The notes beneath the pieces were generated by a model. The model had not been told where the DNA came from. It saw only the letters and a program-made list of their open reading frames with translations, and did no database searches. A program made the position numbers and the translations under genes. 64,000 bases of DNA from Arcobacter defluvii (GTDB taxonomy: Bacteria; Campylobacterota; Campylobacteria; Campylobacterales; Arcobacteraceae). The DNA lies in assembly GCF_013201725.1 (NCBI RefSeq), contig NZ_CP053835.1:1984001-2048000 (forward strand). Direction: 5' to 3'. Shown one piece after another: positions 52,757-61,883 of the stretch. The stretch's first letter is position 1; every line of letters starts with the position of its first letter.

Positions 52757-52903
52757 TTAGAAATTTGATTTTTGCATTATCAATTTTGTTTTTTCTATAT
52801 TTAATCCAGCTTTAGAACTTGCATCTTCTAAACTTTCATTATTTTCTAAAAGTCTAAATAAAACTTTGATTTTTTTGTTTGTTTTTATATGTGTAATTGA
52901 CAT
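52757..52903 (-). CDS. 48-residue putative helix-turn-helix protein
   Basis: The minus strand has AAAAGGAAAAATAAT before an ATG and a clean 48-codon frame (MSITHIKTNKKIKVLF...LIMQKSNF). Residues 12-45 (VLFRLLENNESLEDASSKAG, then LNIEKTKLIM) look like a short helix-turn-helix. A terminator hairpin follows the stop by 14 bp. It could be a tiny regulator. Its neighbour upstream on the same strand is the chemoreceptor gene, about 190 bp away. Confidence 0.55.
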   Translation of the reverse strand: MSITHIKTNKKIKVLFRLLENNESLEDASSKAGLNIEKTKLIMQKSNF

Positions 52904-53076
52904 ATTATTTTTCCTTTTTTTCTTCAATTTAATGAAGTTATTAAAAGATAAAAATGAGCTTGTTGTCTAAATGAGTAATATTAACAGTGTGAGAATCAAT
53001 AAAAGGCAAATAACAGATGAAACTCGAATTCATCTCATGTGGACACAGTATAACTGAATAAAAAAATAAAAGCAAG
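52904..53076. other. Intergenic region, possible structured RNA
   Basis: No gene seen. It contains GATGAA/TTCATC (about 53018-53036) and a wobble-rich pairing of GTGTGAGA with TCTCATGT, so the plus strand could fold, but there is no promoter and terminator pair that I would trust. Confidence 0.3.
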
Positions 53077-53102
53077 GATTAGAGTTTAATTAAACTCTAA
53101 TC
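53077..53102 (-). terminator. Terminator of the chemoreceptor gene
   Basis: A perfect 26-bp palindrome (GATTAGAGTTTAA and its complement) covers the last codons and stop of the chemoreceptor gene. On the minus strand it is followed by CTTGCTTTTATTTTTTT. Confidence 0.65.
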
Positions 53103-55327
53103 GAATCTTTTCCATCAAATTCTTTAGAATCAGCTTGCGTTATAATACTATTTGATATATCAAGAGTTTGCTGAGCTATTGTATTTGCTTCTGAAGCACT
53201 TTGTGCATTTAATTGAGTTATTTGATCTAAATTATTAACTGCATCATTTATTTGAACCATTCCTGTTGCTTGTTCTTTACTTGCTGTTGTAACATTTTCA
53301 ATTAACTCTAATGTTGTCGAAATATTTTTATTCAATTCAGTATATCCAACAATCATATCAGATGCTATTTTTTTACCTTCTTCTGTTTTTCTTTGAGCAT
53401 TTTCTACTAAATCTTTTATCTGTTTTGCAGCTTCTGCACTCCTACTTGCAAGTGTTCTTACTTCTCCTGCAACAACCGCAAAACCTTTTCCAGCTTCTCC
53501 AGCAGTTGCAGCTTCAACTGCTGCATTAAGTGAAAGAATATTTGTTTGAAAAGCAATTTGATCGATAACTGTTATTGCTTCTGTAATTGCAGATGTTTGA
53601 GAATTTATCTCTTCCATAGAAATTACTGTTTTATCTGCTAATTTTTGTCCTAATGAAATTGATTCTTTAACTTTATTCCCAAAATTTGCCATTTTTATAG
53701 TTGTTTCATTATTATTTGTAATATTAGAAGTTATCTCTTCAAGTGATGCAGCTGTTTCTTCCAAAGAAGCTGCTTGTGAATTTGCTGCACTTGCAATTTT
53801 ATTCATATTTTCACTTAAACTATGTGCATTTTTACCTAATAAAATTCCTGATTTTTTATTTTCTACTAAAGTGTCTGTAATAACTTTTCCCAAAATATTT
53901 ATATTTTCTTCTAATTCTTTTATTATTCCTTCCAAATTATTTTGAGCTAATTTTGGTCTAAAATCTAATTTTGAATATGAAGTTAAAATATTTAAAATAT
54001 TTGATATATTACTATTTAAAGTAAAAAGCATTTCATTGATAATATTTTTTAAATCATTTAGCGTCGGATTATTTGAACCAACTTCAATTTTTATATCTAA
54101 ATGTCCTTTATTAATTGCATTTGTAACTCTAATTGCATCTGATATTAACTTTCTATCTTTTTGAATATTTATCTTAGTTTCTTCTATATTTTTATTTATA
54201 ATTCTTGACATTTTTCCTAATTCATCTTCTGAATCAATTTTTATCAACTCTATATCATCTTTTTCAAAATTTATAAAAGCAAAAAAGTTTTCAACTCCTT
54301 TTCTAACAGAATCAACATCAATTAGGATTGTAAAAGCAATAGTTCTTGCTAAAATCATAGTTAAAGCTATACCAAAAGCACTTAAAAGTCCAAAAATAAT
54401 CATATTTTTATTTGCTTCATCTATTTCGCTTCTAATAGTTTTAAGTAAGGTATCAGATAAATAATTTTCTACTTTTTTTAATAGATTTATTTTTTCTGTA
54501 ATTGTTTTAAACCAATAATTTGCATCAATATTAAAATTTGTTTCTAAGCCATCATATAAAGCTATTTTTCTCATTTTTTCAACTTCTTCTATTGATTTAT
54601 CCTGCATAGTTGTTTTATAAAATTCTATTATCTTTTTATCACTAACTTTTAAAAATACATCCATATAAGCATTTTGTTCAGCAATCAAAATATAAAATTT
54701 TGCCTTCATTCCTTTATCAAATGCATTTTTTGCAAATACATTTGTACCAACTGCTCGTTCAATACCAGCTCTTTCTTTTGATAATAAAAAGTTCATATAA
54801 GATACAAGTTCATGTGATACATTAGCATTATGTGATACATTTATGATTGTTCCAATCATATTTAACAATAATCTATTTATATCTGTATAAAATGCAATTG
54901 CAGTGGAAGTATCAATATTTAAAGCACTTACTTCTTTTCTAATATCTGGCAATTTTTCAAGCTTTGTCAAAGCACTATTTAGGTTTTCTAAAAATTCTGA
55001 ACTATATGAGTTTTTATCAAAAGAGATTAAATATTCATTTAAATCTGTCAACTCTTTATCAACCATTACTCTTTGTGCTGATAATTCATCTTTAAATTTT
55101 TCTGCTTTGCTTCCTAAAAAGCCTGATGTCATACCTCTTTCTTTTTGTGTTTCATGAACCAAAGCACCTATTTTTGTAGAAAGAATTACTACATTATCCA
55201 ATGAACTTAAATTTCTTGAAGCACTAAAAGAATCTACTGCTAATTTTGCTGCTAATAATATAACAACAACTAAAGGAATTAGCATTATTAAGATAAGTTT
55301 CTGTTTTATTGATAGTCTTGAAAGCAT
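53090..55327 (-). CDS. Methyl-accepting chemotaxis protein with NIT sensor domain
   Basis: 745 residues. A membrane helix at about 11-30 is followed by a periplasmic NIT (nitrate/nitrite sensing) domain, recognised by [20 protein letters not shown] and the later [14 protein letters not shown]. The second membrane helix lies at about 307-330. A HAMP-like linker follows, then the methyl-accepting signalling domain with the hairpin tip [37 protein letters not shown] in outline (about 595-630). It relays chemical signals to CheA. The end lacks a CheR-docking pentapeptide. Monocistronic, with AAGGAG upstream of the start. Confidence 0.92.
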   Translation of the reverse strand: MLSRLSIKQKLILIMLIPLVVVILLAAKLAVDSFSASRNLSSLDNVVILSTKIGALVHETQKERGMTSGFLGSKAEKFKDELSAQRVMVDKELTDLNEYLISFDKNSYSSEFLENLNSALTKLEKLPDIRKEVSALNIDTSTAIAFYTDINRLLLNMIGTIINVSHNANVSHELVSYMNFLLSKERAGIERAVGTNVFAKNAFDKGMKAKFYILIAEQNAYMDVFLKVSDKKIIEFYKTTMQDKSIEEVEKMRKIALYDGLETNFNIDANYWFKTITEKINLLKKVENYLSDTLLKTIRSEIDEANKNMIIFGLLSAFGIALTMILARTIAFTILIDVDSVRKGVENFFAFINFEKDDIELIKIDSEDELGKMSRIINKNIEETKINIQKDRKLISDAIRVTNAINKGHLDIKIEVGSNNPTLNDLKNIINEMLFTLNSNISNILNILTSYSKLDFRPKLAQNNLEGIIKELEENINILGKVITDTLVENKKSGILLGKNAHSLSENMNKIASAANSQAASLEETAASLEEITSNITNNNETTIKMANFGNKVKESISLGQKLADKTVISMEEINSQTSAITEAITVIDQIAFQTNILSLNAAVEAATAGEAGKGFAVVAGEVRTLASRSAEAAKQIKDLVENAQRKTEEGKKIASDMIVGYTELNKNISTTLELIENVTTASKEQATGMVQINDAVNNLDQITQLNAQSASEANTIAQQTLDISNSIITQADSKEFDGKDSIRV

Positions 55328-55476
55328 TTGAACTCCTTTTGATATTTAAATTCATTATAACAAAAAAAAAGATTATTTATTCATTTTATAATGTCAATGA
55401 TTATAATTTTATCTCTTAAATAATTTATTTTTAAATTCTTATTTTTCTAAAAAGCAAGCACTATATATTTTTTTTG

Positions 55477-55482
55477 TATACT
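55477..55482 (+). promoter_or_regulatory. Extended -10 box of the RNase H gene
   Basis: TTGTATACT with TATACT 31 bp before the ATG at 55513. It shows that the in-frame TTG at 55474 lies within the promoter and is not the start. Confidence 0.45.
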
Positions 55483-55512
55483 TCCAAAAAACTTAAAAAG
55501 AAAAATTATAAA

Positions 55513-56334
55513 ATGAAAATAGAAGAAAATTTTTTAGATTTAATATCACATAATAACACTTTAAATAAAGAACAATTAAGAATTTTAGATTTACCATTTC
55601 CCTGTGACGAAAATTGGAAGAATTCAGCTTTAAATAAAGATATTTCTAAAAATGATATGAATTTACTTATGCTTTTAAAAGGTGATTTATCTCTAAAATC
55701 TCAAGAACAAATAATAAAAAACTATCATATGGTTTTGAATTTTAATAACATAAAAGCCAAAGTTTATACTCCTAAAGTCGAAGAAAAAGTAGAAGCTACA
55801 ACTATAAAAGAAGGAAATGAAGAAGAACATATAAGAATCTATTGTGATGGAGCTTGTAGTGGAAATCCTGGAAATGCAGGAAGTGGACTTGCAATTTATT
55901 CAAATAAAAAAAATCCAGTTTTACTATATGGTGCTTATGAAGAAGAAGGAACAAACAATATAGCCGAATTAAATGCTTTATTCCAAGCATTAACAATAGC
56001 TTCACAAACTCATAGTGAAAATATCATTTCTATTTATTCTGATTCAAAATATAGTATAGATTGTATTACTACTTGGGCTTATGGTTGGAAAAAAAATGGC
56101 TGGAGTAAAAAAGGTGGAGAAATAAAAAATCTTGAACTAATCCAAGAAGCTCATCATTTATATGAAAAATTAAAAAATAAAATAGAAATCATTCACGTAA
56201 GAGGACACAAAGGAATCGAAGGAAATGAACTTGCTGATAGAATGGCTGTTTATACAATAAAAGCAAAAAATAAAAACTTTGCCTTCTACTCTTATGATAA
56301 AATTGAAGATGTTTTATCACTGAAATCTTATTAA
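55513..56334 (+). CDS. RNase HI domain protein with N-terminal extension
   Basis: 273 residues from the ATG at 55513. The C-terminal 155 residues are a complete RNase HI: first catalytic Asp in IYCDGACSGNPGNAGSG, Glu in NNIAELNALFQAL, Asp in SIYSDSKYSIDCI, the handle-region WAYGWKKNGWSKKGG, then HVRGHKGIEGNELADRMA with the His loop and last Asp. It degrades RNA in RNA-DNA hybrids. The first 100 residues are helical and charged, are not the known eukaryotic hybrid-binding domain as far as I can tell, and are not recognised. Confidence 0.88.
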   Translation: MKIEENFLDLISHNNTLNKEQLRILDLPFPCDENWKNSALNKDISKNDMNLLMLLKGDLSLKSQEQIIKNYHMVLNFNNIKAKVYTPKVEEKVEATTIKEGNEEEHIRIYCDGACSGNPGNAGSGLAIYSNKKNPVLLYGAYEEEGTNNIAELNALFQALTIASQTHSENIISIYSDSKYSIDCITTWAYGWKKNGWSKKGGEIKNLELIQEAHHLYEKLKNKIEIIHVRGHKGIEGNELADRMAVYTIKAKNKNFAFYSYDKIEDVLSLKSY

Positions 56335-56393
56335 TATAATTTTGAGTGGCTTTTAGATATTATATATTTAATTATTAAATTCAAGGAACAATG

Positions 56394-57362
56394 ATGATTG
56401 AAAAAAAAGGTTCAATATTGACAGTTAGAGAAGATATAAAAGTTTTTGATTGTACTATTAGAGATGGTGGATTAGTAAATAATTATCATTTTAGTGACGC
56501 TTTTGTAAAAGCACATTACGAAACTTGTTTAGCTGCTGGTGTTGATTATATGGAAATTGGGAAAAATGTATCTCCAACTATTATGAGTGAAGATGAATAT
56601 GGTCCTTGGAATTTCTGTAAAGAAGAAGATATTAGAAGAATTGTTGGTGAAAATAACACAAATATGAAAATTGCTGTTATGAGTGATATTGGTAGAAGTT
56701 TAAAAGAAGAATTAAGACCAAAATCTGAAAGTGTTGTTGATATGATAAGAATTGCAACATATATTCATCAAATTCCTGCAGCAATCGAATTAATTGAAGA
56801 TGCACATGCAAAAGGTTATGAAACAACTGTAAATATTATGGCTATTTCAAAATCATTTGATGATGAACTTGATGAAGTTTTATCACAATTATCAAAAACT
56901 CCTGTTGATGTTATTTATATAGCTGATAGTTTTGGTTCTTTTTATCCTGAACAAATTAAGAAATTAACAGAAAAATATTTAAAGGTTGCTCAAGAATCAG
57001 GAAAACAAATTGGAATTCATGCACATAATAATCTTCAATTAGCTTATGCAAATACTTTAGAATCTATGATTTATGGTGCAAGTTTCCTTGATGTAACAAT
57101 ATCAGGATTAGGAAGAGGAGCTGGAAACTGTCCGCTTGAACTTTTAATTGGTTTTTTAAAAAATCCAAAATACAAACTAATGCCTGTATTAAAATTTATT
57201 GAAGAGTATATTGTTCCACTTGAAAAACAACTTGACTGGGGATATAGTATTCCATATATGTTAACTGGTCAGTTAAATGAACATCCAAGAGCTGCTATGA
57301 AAGCTAGAGATGAAAAAGATACAAACTATAGAGAATTTTATAGAAATTTATTAGTTGATTAA
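56394..57362 (+). CDS. HMGL-like aldolase domain protein (4-hydroxy-2-oxovalerate aldolase type)
   Basis: 322 residues from the second of two tandem ATGs, which gives AAGGA a 6-bp spacing. It is a DRE-TIM metallolyase barrel: DCTIRDGGLVNNYHF holds the metal Asp and the R-D pair of the family, YIADSFGSFYPEQI follows, and IHAHNNLQLAYAN holds the two metal-binding histidines. The fold includes HMG-CoA lyase, homocitrate synthase and 4-hydroxy-2-oxovalerate aldolase, and this one is short and closest to the aldolase group. No partner dehydrogenase is adjacent, so the substrate is unknown. It ends in a strong terminator. Confidence 0.82.
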   Translation: MIEKKGSILTVREDIKVFDCTIRDGGLVNNYHFSDAFVKAHYETCLAAGVDYMEIGKNVSPTIMSEDEYGPWNFCKEEDIRRIVGENNTNMKIAVMSDIGRSLKEELRPKSESVVDMIRIATYIHQIPAAIELIEDAHAKGYETTVNIMAISKSFDDELDEVLSQLSKTPVDVIYIADSFGSFYPEQIKKLTEKYLKVAQESGKQIGIHAHNNLQLAYANTLESMIYGASFLDVTISGLGRGAGNCPLELLIGFLKNPKYKLMPVLKFIEEYIVPLEKQLDWGYSIPYMLTGQLNEHPRAAMKARDEKDTNYREFYRNLLVD

Positions 57363-57384
57363 AAAAAGGGCTTTTGCCCTTTTT
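57363..57384. terminator. Bidirectional terminator
   Basis: AAAAAGGGC (57363-57371) pairs with GCCCTTTTT (57376-57384) around a TTTT loop, with A-run and T-run flanks. It serves the aldolase gene and the facing YdhR-like gene. Confidence 0.85.
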
Positions 57385-57386
57385 GT

Positions 57387-57692
57387 TTATAAAAAACTTG
57401 CTTTTGTGATTTCACTTAAAGCTTTATTTACTTCAAAAATTTTTGCTCTTATATTTTTATATCCAAAAGATTCAAGTCTTTTTGTATGTTTTTCTAAATA
57501 TCTTTTTGCATCAGCTTCATTTGAAAATAGATAAATTCCACCTGCTTCTTTTGTATTTTCATTTTCAGTCCAGATTTTCCAAAGTAAACCTTCTTCTTTT
57601 GATATATCATTTGCTAAATCAACAAAAGCTTTTGAAAACTCTTCACCAAAAATTCCATCATGTGGAAAATCTACTTGTAAAAGATAATTCAT
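57387..57692 (-). CDS. YdhR-like dimeric alpha-beta barrel protein (putative monooxygenase)
   Basis: 101 residues from the ATG at 57692, which has GGAG 7 bp upstream (an in-frame TTG four codons earlier overlaps that site). The pattern FPHDGIFGEEFSKAFVDLANDI, GLLWKIWTENENTKEAGGIYLF and AKRYLEKHTKRLESFGY matches YdhR/Mono_oxygenase_YdhR, a small homodimeric barrel related to antibiotic biosynthesis monooxygenases. Activity in bacteria is uncertain. Confidence 0.82.
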   Translation of the reverse strand: MNYLLQVDFPHDGIFGEEFSKAFVDLANDISKEEGLLWKIWTENENTKEAGGIYLFSNEADAKRYLEKHTKRLESFGYKNIRAKIFEVNKALSEITKASFL

Positions 57693-57739
57693 TTTTAACT
57701 CCAAAAATATTTTTTCAAAGTATACTCAAAACAAAATAA

Positions 57740-58150
57740 TTATCTTATTTCTTTAGTCAACTCATTTTGATAAATAATAATTCCTACTAATATAAATACA
57801 ATATTTTTTACTATATATTGACCAACAAGTGTAAAAGCATAAGGTGCGTGAGTAAAAGACAATTCTGGAAGTATAAATAACGGTGCAAAAGTACAAACCA
57901 TATGACCTAAAAAAATTATTGTTACAATTTTTGTATAATAACCACTTAAAAATCCAAGACCTATTCCTACTTCTAAAAGTGCTAAAAGCTTAATTGAGAT
58001 TGTTTCATTTATTAAACCAAAAAACATAATATCAATTGTTTTTATAGCCAATTCTTCTGCTGGACTTAATGATGGAAAAAATTTCAATATTCCATACCAT
58101 AAAAAAATAATTCCTAGAGATATTCTCATTAACTTAATAGTGTTTTTCAT
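57740..58150 (-). CDS. DoxX-family membrane protein
   Basis: 136 residues with four membrane helices. LRISLGIIFLWYGILKFFP at the start and LLEVGIGLGFLSGYY in the middle are the DoxX-type pattern. DoxX relatives link to quinone or thiosulfate oxidation or to redox stress, and none of these is proven here. A Fur-box-like sequence lies 58 bp upstream of the start. Monocistronic. Confidence 0.8.
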   Translation of the reverse strand: MKNTIKLMRISLGIIFLWYGILKFFPSLSPAEELAIKTIDIMFFGLINETISIKLLALLEVGIGLGFLSGYYTKIVTIIFLGHMVCTFAPLFILPELSFTHAPYAFTLVGQYIVKNIVFILVGIIIYQNELTKEIR

Positions 58151-58207
58151 TTTATTTCCCCTTTTTATAAAAAAGAAGTTTAAAACATTTATTCTTTAAA
58201 GAATATT

Positions 58208-58226
58208 AATAATGATTATCAATAAA
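58208..58226 (-). promoter_or_regulatory. Possible Fur box upstream of the DoxX gene
   Basis: AATAATGATTATCAATAAA agrees with the 19-bp Fur consensus GATAATGATAATCATTATC at 14 positions by my count. In such AT-rich DNA this is suggestive, not decisive. Confidence 0.35.
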
Positions 58227-58262
58227 TAAAATATTTTATCTTTGGATAATTTTAATAATCTA

Positions 58263-59534
58263 CTATTCACGTATTTCAAATGCAGTTTTTACAATATCTA
58301 TTCCATATTTAGTTCTTAATTTTTGCATTTGATTTGTCAATGATTGTTTTTTCAAATCCTTTTCATATTCAAAAAGATTATATGTATAATCATTTTGTTT
58401 TGCAAAATTAAAAACTGTAATATAAAGTTGAATTACTCCATGTGTTTTATGATTATCTGTTTGTTCAAATAACTTTACCATTTCAGTTTTAAAATCAATT
58501 TCATTAAAAATTCTATTTACATTTATATAGTTTTTAGATTTTATTCTATATTCATATCTTATTTTTATAGCATACGTTAATGGATTTACACCCTCTTTTT
58601 TTACTAAAAAACATAAATAACGACAAAGTATCATTACTCTTCTTTTTAGTTCATCTCTATCAAAAATCACATCAAAAGTTCGCCCTATTCCAATTGATTT
58701 TTTTTCTCTTTCAATTGTTAATTTATTATCTCTAATTCCACAAACTCTGTTATACAAATCAATTCCTGGTTTTTTCCAAGAATAAAAAAGCTTTTGATTT
58801 TTTCTGATATCTCCTAAAGTTTTTATTCCATAACCTTTGAGTCTTTCTTGAAAACTTTTTCCAATGCCTGGAAATTCTCCAATAGGAATAGCTCTTATAA
58901 AATTTGCAATATTATCAACACTTACGTATTTTATGCCATCTGGTTTTGCATATTCAGTTATTAATTTTGAAAGATATTTTGTATTCGCAATTCCAATTGA
59001 AATAGGCAATTTCAACTCATCATAAATTTTCTTTTTTAATCTATATGCAAAATCAATTATTTCATCTTCATTTATATAACCTGTTACATCTCCAAAAAAT
59101 TCATCTATTGAAAACTGTTCAACTAAAGGTATCTCTTTAGTTAAAATATCTTTTAATTTTGTAGATAATTCATGATAAAGCGGATAATTTGGCGGAATCA
59201 TTTTGAGTTGTGGACATAAACTCAAAGCTTCATTTACACTCATTGCTGTTTTTACACCAAAAGCTCGTGCTTCATATGATGCTGTTGTTATTATTCCTCT
59301 TATTTTTCCATTTTCATCTACAAAATATTCTTTAAAACTCTTCTGCCCTTCATTTGTAAGAATTGAACTTACAAATGCTCCACTATTTGATGAAATTTCC
59401 CTAATCTCTTTTTTTGATGAAAAAATATTTATATTGCTTCGTCCTCCAACCGCGACTGGAATATGAAATAAACTATCATCAATAGTTCTATGAGCAGAAA
59501 CAAAAAAACAATCTATATCTAAATGTAAAAACAT
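58263..59534 (-). CDS. Y-family DNA polymerase (ImpB/MucB/SamB type)
   Basis: 423 residues. The palm begins MFLHLDIDCFFVSAHR with the first metal Asp pair, and the second acidic site is FSIDEFFGDVTGY. YEARAFGVKTAMSVNEAL is the finger motif with the Y-x-A-R-x-F-G signature. GIGKSFQERLKGYGIKTLGDI is the helix-hairpin-helix, followed by the little finger. An insertion of about 35 residues (roughly 45-80) separates the first motif from the fingers, longer than in DinB. It performs error-prone translesion synthesis. No umuD-like gene is adjacent. Confidence 0.88.
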   Translation of the reverse strand: MFLHLDIDCFFVSAHRTIDDSLFHIPVAVGGRSNINIFSSKKEIREISSNSGAFVSSILTNEGQKSFKEYFVDENGKIRGIITTASYEARAFGVKTAMSVNEALSLCPQLKMIPPNYPLYHELSTKLKDILTKEIPLVEQFSIDEFFGDVTGYINEDEIIDFAYRLKKKIYDELKLPISIGIANTKYLSKLITEYAKPDGIKYVSVDNIANFIRAIPIGEFPGIGKSFQERLKGYGIKTLGDIRKNQKLFYSWKKPGIDLYNRVCGIRDNKLTIEREKKSIGIGRTFDVIFDRDELKRRVMILCRYLCFLVKKEGVNPLTYAIKIRYEYRIKSKNYINVNRIFNEIDFKTEMVKLFEQTDNHKTHGVIQLYITVFNFAKQNDYTYNLFEYEKDLKKQSLTNQMQKLRTKYGIDIVKTAFEIRE

Positions 59535-59675
59535 AAACTAATTTTATTATATTTTTTTAATTAATTATAAAAATATTACAATTTGATATATTTTCAACTT
59601 AATAATTTATTTCATTTTAAGATTAATAACTTATTATAATTATATTTATATTTTGTTATATCTTAAGGAGAGAAA

Positions 59676-59972
59676 ATGAAAAAAATTGCACTTTTATTTA
59701 TCTGTGTCTATAGTCTTTCAATAGCTGCAGAATATGACCCAATCAGAGGTGAAATGTTAGCACTTTCTTGTGCTTCTTGTCATGGAACAGATGGTAAATC
59801 TGAAGCAATAACTCCATATATTGCAGGAATGGGGAAAACTAATCTATATCAAACTCTATTAGATTACAAAAATGGCAAAAGAACAGAGACTATGATGCAA
59901 AAACATGTAAAAGGTTTCACTGATGAAGAACTTGAACAAATTGCTTACTACTTTTCAAGTATAGAAAGATAA
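59676..59972 (+). CDS. fccA: Small class I cytochrome c, probable FccA subunit
   Basis: 98 residues with a Sec signal peptide (about 1-18) and one haem site CASCH near residue 31, with a distal Met in YIAGMGK or TMMQKH. It is a monohaem periplasmic cytochrome c553 type. It lies 12 bp before the flavoprotein gene, so it should be the electron-accepting subunit of flavocytochrome c sulfide dehydrogenase. A strong AAGGAG site supports the start. Confidence 0.85.
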   Translation: MKKIALLFICVYSLSIAAEYDPIRGEMLALSCASCHGTDGKSEAITPYIAGMGKTNLYQTLLDYKNGKRTETMMQKHVKGFTDEELEQIAYYFSSIER

Positions 59973-59984
59973 AAGGAAAATATC

Positions 59985-61262
59985 ATGATGAATAGAAGAA
60001 ATTTTCACAAAATACTTTTAGGAACAACTGCTTTATCTTTTGCAGCTTGTAGTAAAATAGATAACGTTTCAACACCAACAAATAAAAAAAGAGTTGTTGT
60101 TATTGGTGGTGGATTTGGTGGGGCAACTGCAGCTAAATATTTAAGAAAATTTTCTCCTGATACAGAAATTATTTTAATTGAACAAAATAAAGAATACTAT
60201 ACTTGTCCATTTAGTAATACTGTAATTGCAGGAATAAATCCTATTGAATATATCAAACATGACTATAATACTTTAGAAAAAAAATATGATATTACAGTAA
60301 TTCATGAAAAAGTAAAAAAACTTGATGGAATTAAAAATAGTGTAATTTTAGAAAGTGGAAAAATTATAACTTATACAAAAGCAATAGTTGCACCTGGAAT
60401 TGATTTTAAATATGAAAAAGGTTATGTTGAAGGTTCAGAAGAATATGCACCACATGCCTATAAAGCAGGCTCTCAAACTGAACTTTTAAGAAAACAATTA
60501 GAAGAGATGAAAGATGGTGGAATATTTGTAATGGTCGTACCAAAAGATCCTTTTAGATGTCCTCCTGGACCTTATGAAAGAGTTTCTCTTGTTGCACATT
60601 ATTTAAAAAACAATAAACCAAATTCAAAGATTATAATTCTTGACCAAAAAAATAAATTTTCAAAACAAGCTTTATTTCAAGAAGGTTGGGAAAAACTTTA
60701 TCCAGATATGATTGAATGGAGAAGTGCTGAATTTGGTGGTAAAGTAATTTCTGTTGACCCAATAAATAAAATTGTAACAACTGAAGATGAAAAAGTAAAA
60801 GCAGATGTTTTAAATTATATTCCTGAACAAAAAGCTGGAAAACTTGCATTTGATTCAAGACTTGCACTAGGAGATTGGTGTCCTGTTAATACTAAAACTT
60901 TTGAATCAAAACTTGTAAAAAATATCCATGTAATTGGTGATGCTTGTATGGCAAGCCCAATGCCAAAATCAGGATTTTCTGCAAACTCACAAGCTAAAAT
61001 TGTAGCTTTACAAATATCTAAAATATTAGAAAATAAAGCTGTTGTTAATCCTCCAAAACTTGCAAATACTTGTTATAGTTTAGTATCTCCAACTTATGGA
61101 ATTTCTATTGCAGCAGTATATGAGGCTCATACAAATAATATAGAAGCTGTAAAAGGTGCAGGAGGTTTAAGCCCAGAACACGCAGATGATAATTTTAGAG
61201 CCCAAGAAGCTGAATATGCTGTTGGTTGGTATAAAAATCAAATGTCTGATATATTTATGTAA
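59985..61262 (+). CDS. fccB: Flavocytochrome c sulfide dehydrogenase flavoprotein
   Basis: 425 residues. The N-terminus has a twin-arginine-like signal (MNRRNFHKILLG) ending near FAAC. The FAD fold starts VVVIGGGFGGATAAKYL. The cysteine in YYTCPFSN is at the site of covalent FAD attachment in FccB, FRCPPGPYERV and ANTCYSLVSPTYG carry the two redox-active cysteines, and VIGDACMASPMPKSG is the second FAD signature. It oxidises sulfide to sulfur or polysulfide in the periplasm and passes electrons to the small cytochrome. Such sulfur oxidation is common in Arcobacter relatives. Confidence 0.9.
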   Translation: MMNRRNFHKILLGTTALSFAACSKIDNVSTPTNKKRVVVIGGGFGGATAAKYLRKFSPDTEIILIEQNKEYYTCPFSNTVIAGINPIEYIKHDYNTLEKKYDITVIHEKVKKLDGIKNSVILESGKIITYTKAIVAPGIDFKYEKGYVEGSEEYAPHAYKAGSQTELLRKQLEEMKDGGIFVMVVPKDPFRCPPGPYERVSLVAHYLKNNKPNSKIIILDQKNKFSKQALFQEGWEKLYPDMIEWRSAEFGGKVISVDPINKIVTTEDEKVKADVLNYIPEQKAGKLAFDSRLALGDWCPVNTKTFESKLVKNIHVIGDACMASPMPKSGFSANSQAKIVALQISKILENKAVVNPPKLANTCYSLVSPTYGISIAAVYEAHTNNIEAVKGAGGLSPEHADDNFRAQEAEYAVGWYKNQMSDIFM

Positions 61263-61278
61263 AAAATCTAAATTAATA

Positions 61279-61310
61279 AAAAAAGAACTGATTTAAATCA
61301 GTTCTTTTTT
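61279..61310. terminator. Bidirectional terminator after fccB
   Basis: A near-perfect 32-bp palindrome, AAAAAAGAACTGATTT and its complement, overlaps the last codons of the facing minus-strand gene. T-runs lie on both sides. Confidence 0.8.
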
Positions 61311-61715
61311 TCCATTTCTTGTTCTAAAACATCCTAATTGACAATGGCTTACTTGAATATCACTATTTTTTACTGTTGAACCAACTGTTTTAAGATTCGA
61401 TCGTTTTGCTTCATCCCACAAAACTTTACACTCTAAAGTTTCATGTCCCATATAATTTTGTTTTAATCTATTATAAATATCTTCATTTGGATTTTTAAAT
61501 TTTAATTTTCCAAAAACACCAAGTTCACAATTTGTGATTTGAATTCCTAAACTTTTTGTAATAGCACTCATTTCTATTGGCTTTCTACCTATTAATCTTG
61601 CTACTTTAAAAGCTTTTAAACAAGATAACTTTCCATCTTCATCCAAATTTGTAAGTAATAACTCTTTTTGGATATTATCAAGTTCTACAACGACGTTATC
61701 ATCAATACTAGACAT
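61293..61715 (-). CDS. Two-repeat cysteine protein, unknown (possible regulator)
   Basis: 140 residues made of two related halves. Each has a helical segment followed by I-x-(V/I)-x-x-C-(E/Q)-L-G-x-F: IQITNCELGVFGKLKF in the first half and IQVSHCQLGCFRTRNG in the second. Other cysteines lie at KLSCLKAF and LECKVLWD, giving four paired cysteines that could bind metal. Sequence such as RKPIEMSAITKSLG looks like a winged-helix recognition part. I recall similar motifs in proteins annotated as ModE-like, but I cannot assign a function. Monocistronic. Confidence 0.7.
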   Translation of the reverse strand: MSSIDDNVVVELDNIQKELLLTNLDEDGKLSCLKAFKVARLIGRKPIEMSAITKSLGIQITNCELGVFGKLKFKNPNEDIYNRLKQNYMGHETLECKVLWDEAKRSNLKTVGSTVKNSDIQVSHCQLGCFRTRNGKKELI

Positions 61716-61871
61716 TTATTCTTCCTGAAAGTGTATGAATATTCATTTTCAAATTTTTTGTAAATTATATCGAGAATTTATTAAAACATATAACTCATAG
61801 CTTATTTTGCAAAAAGCTTAATAAAAAATTCTATTTAAATAATTTTTTATTGATTATTTAGTCTGTAATGA

Positions 61872-61877
61872 TACAAT
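61872..61877 (+). promoter_or_regulatory. -10 box TACAAT directly before the helicase gene
   Basis: Only 6 bases separate this box from the ATG at 61884, so the transcript may begin at the start codon itself. Confidence 0.4.
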
Positions 61878-61883
61878 TCCAAG

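Noticed and set aside
52904-53076. Small RNA between the 48-residue gene and the chemoreceptor
   Set aside because: Some pairing is possible, but no convincing promoter and terminator pair was found on either strand.
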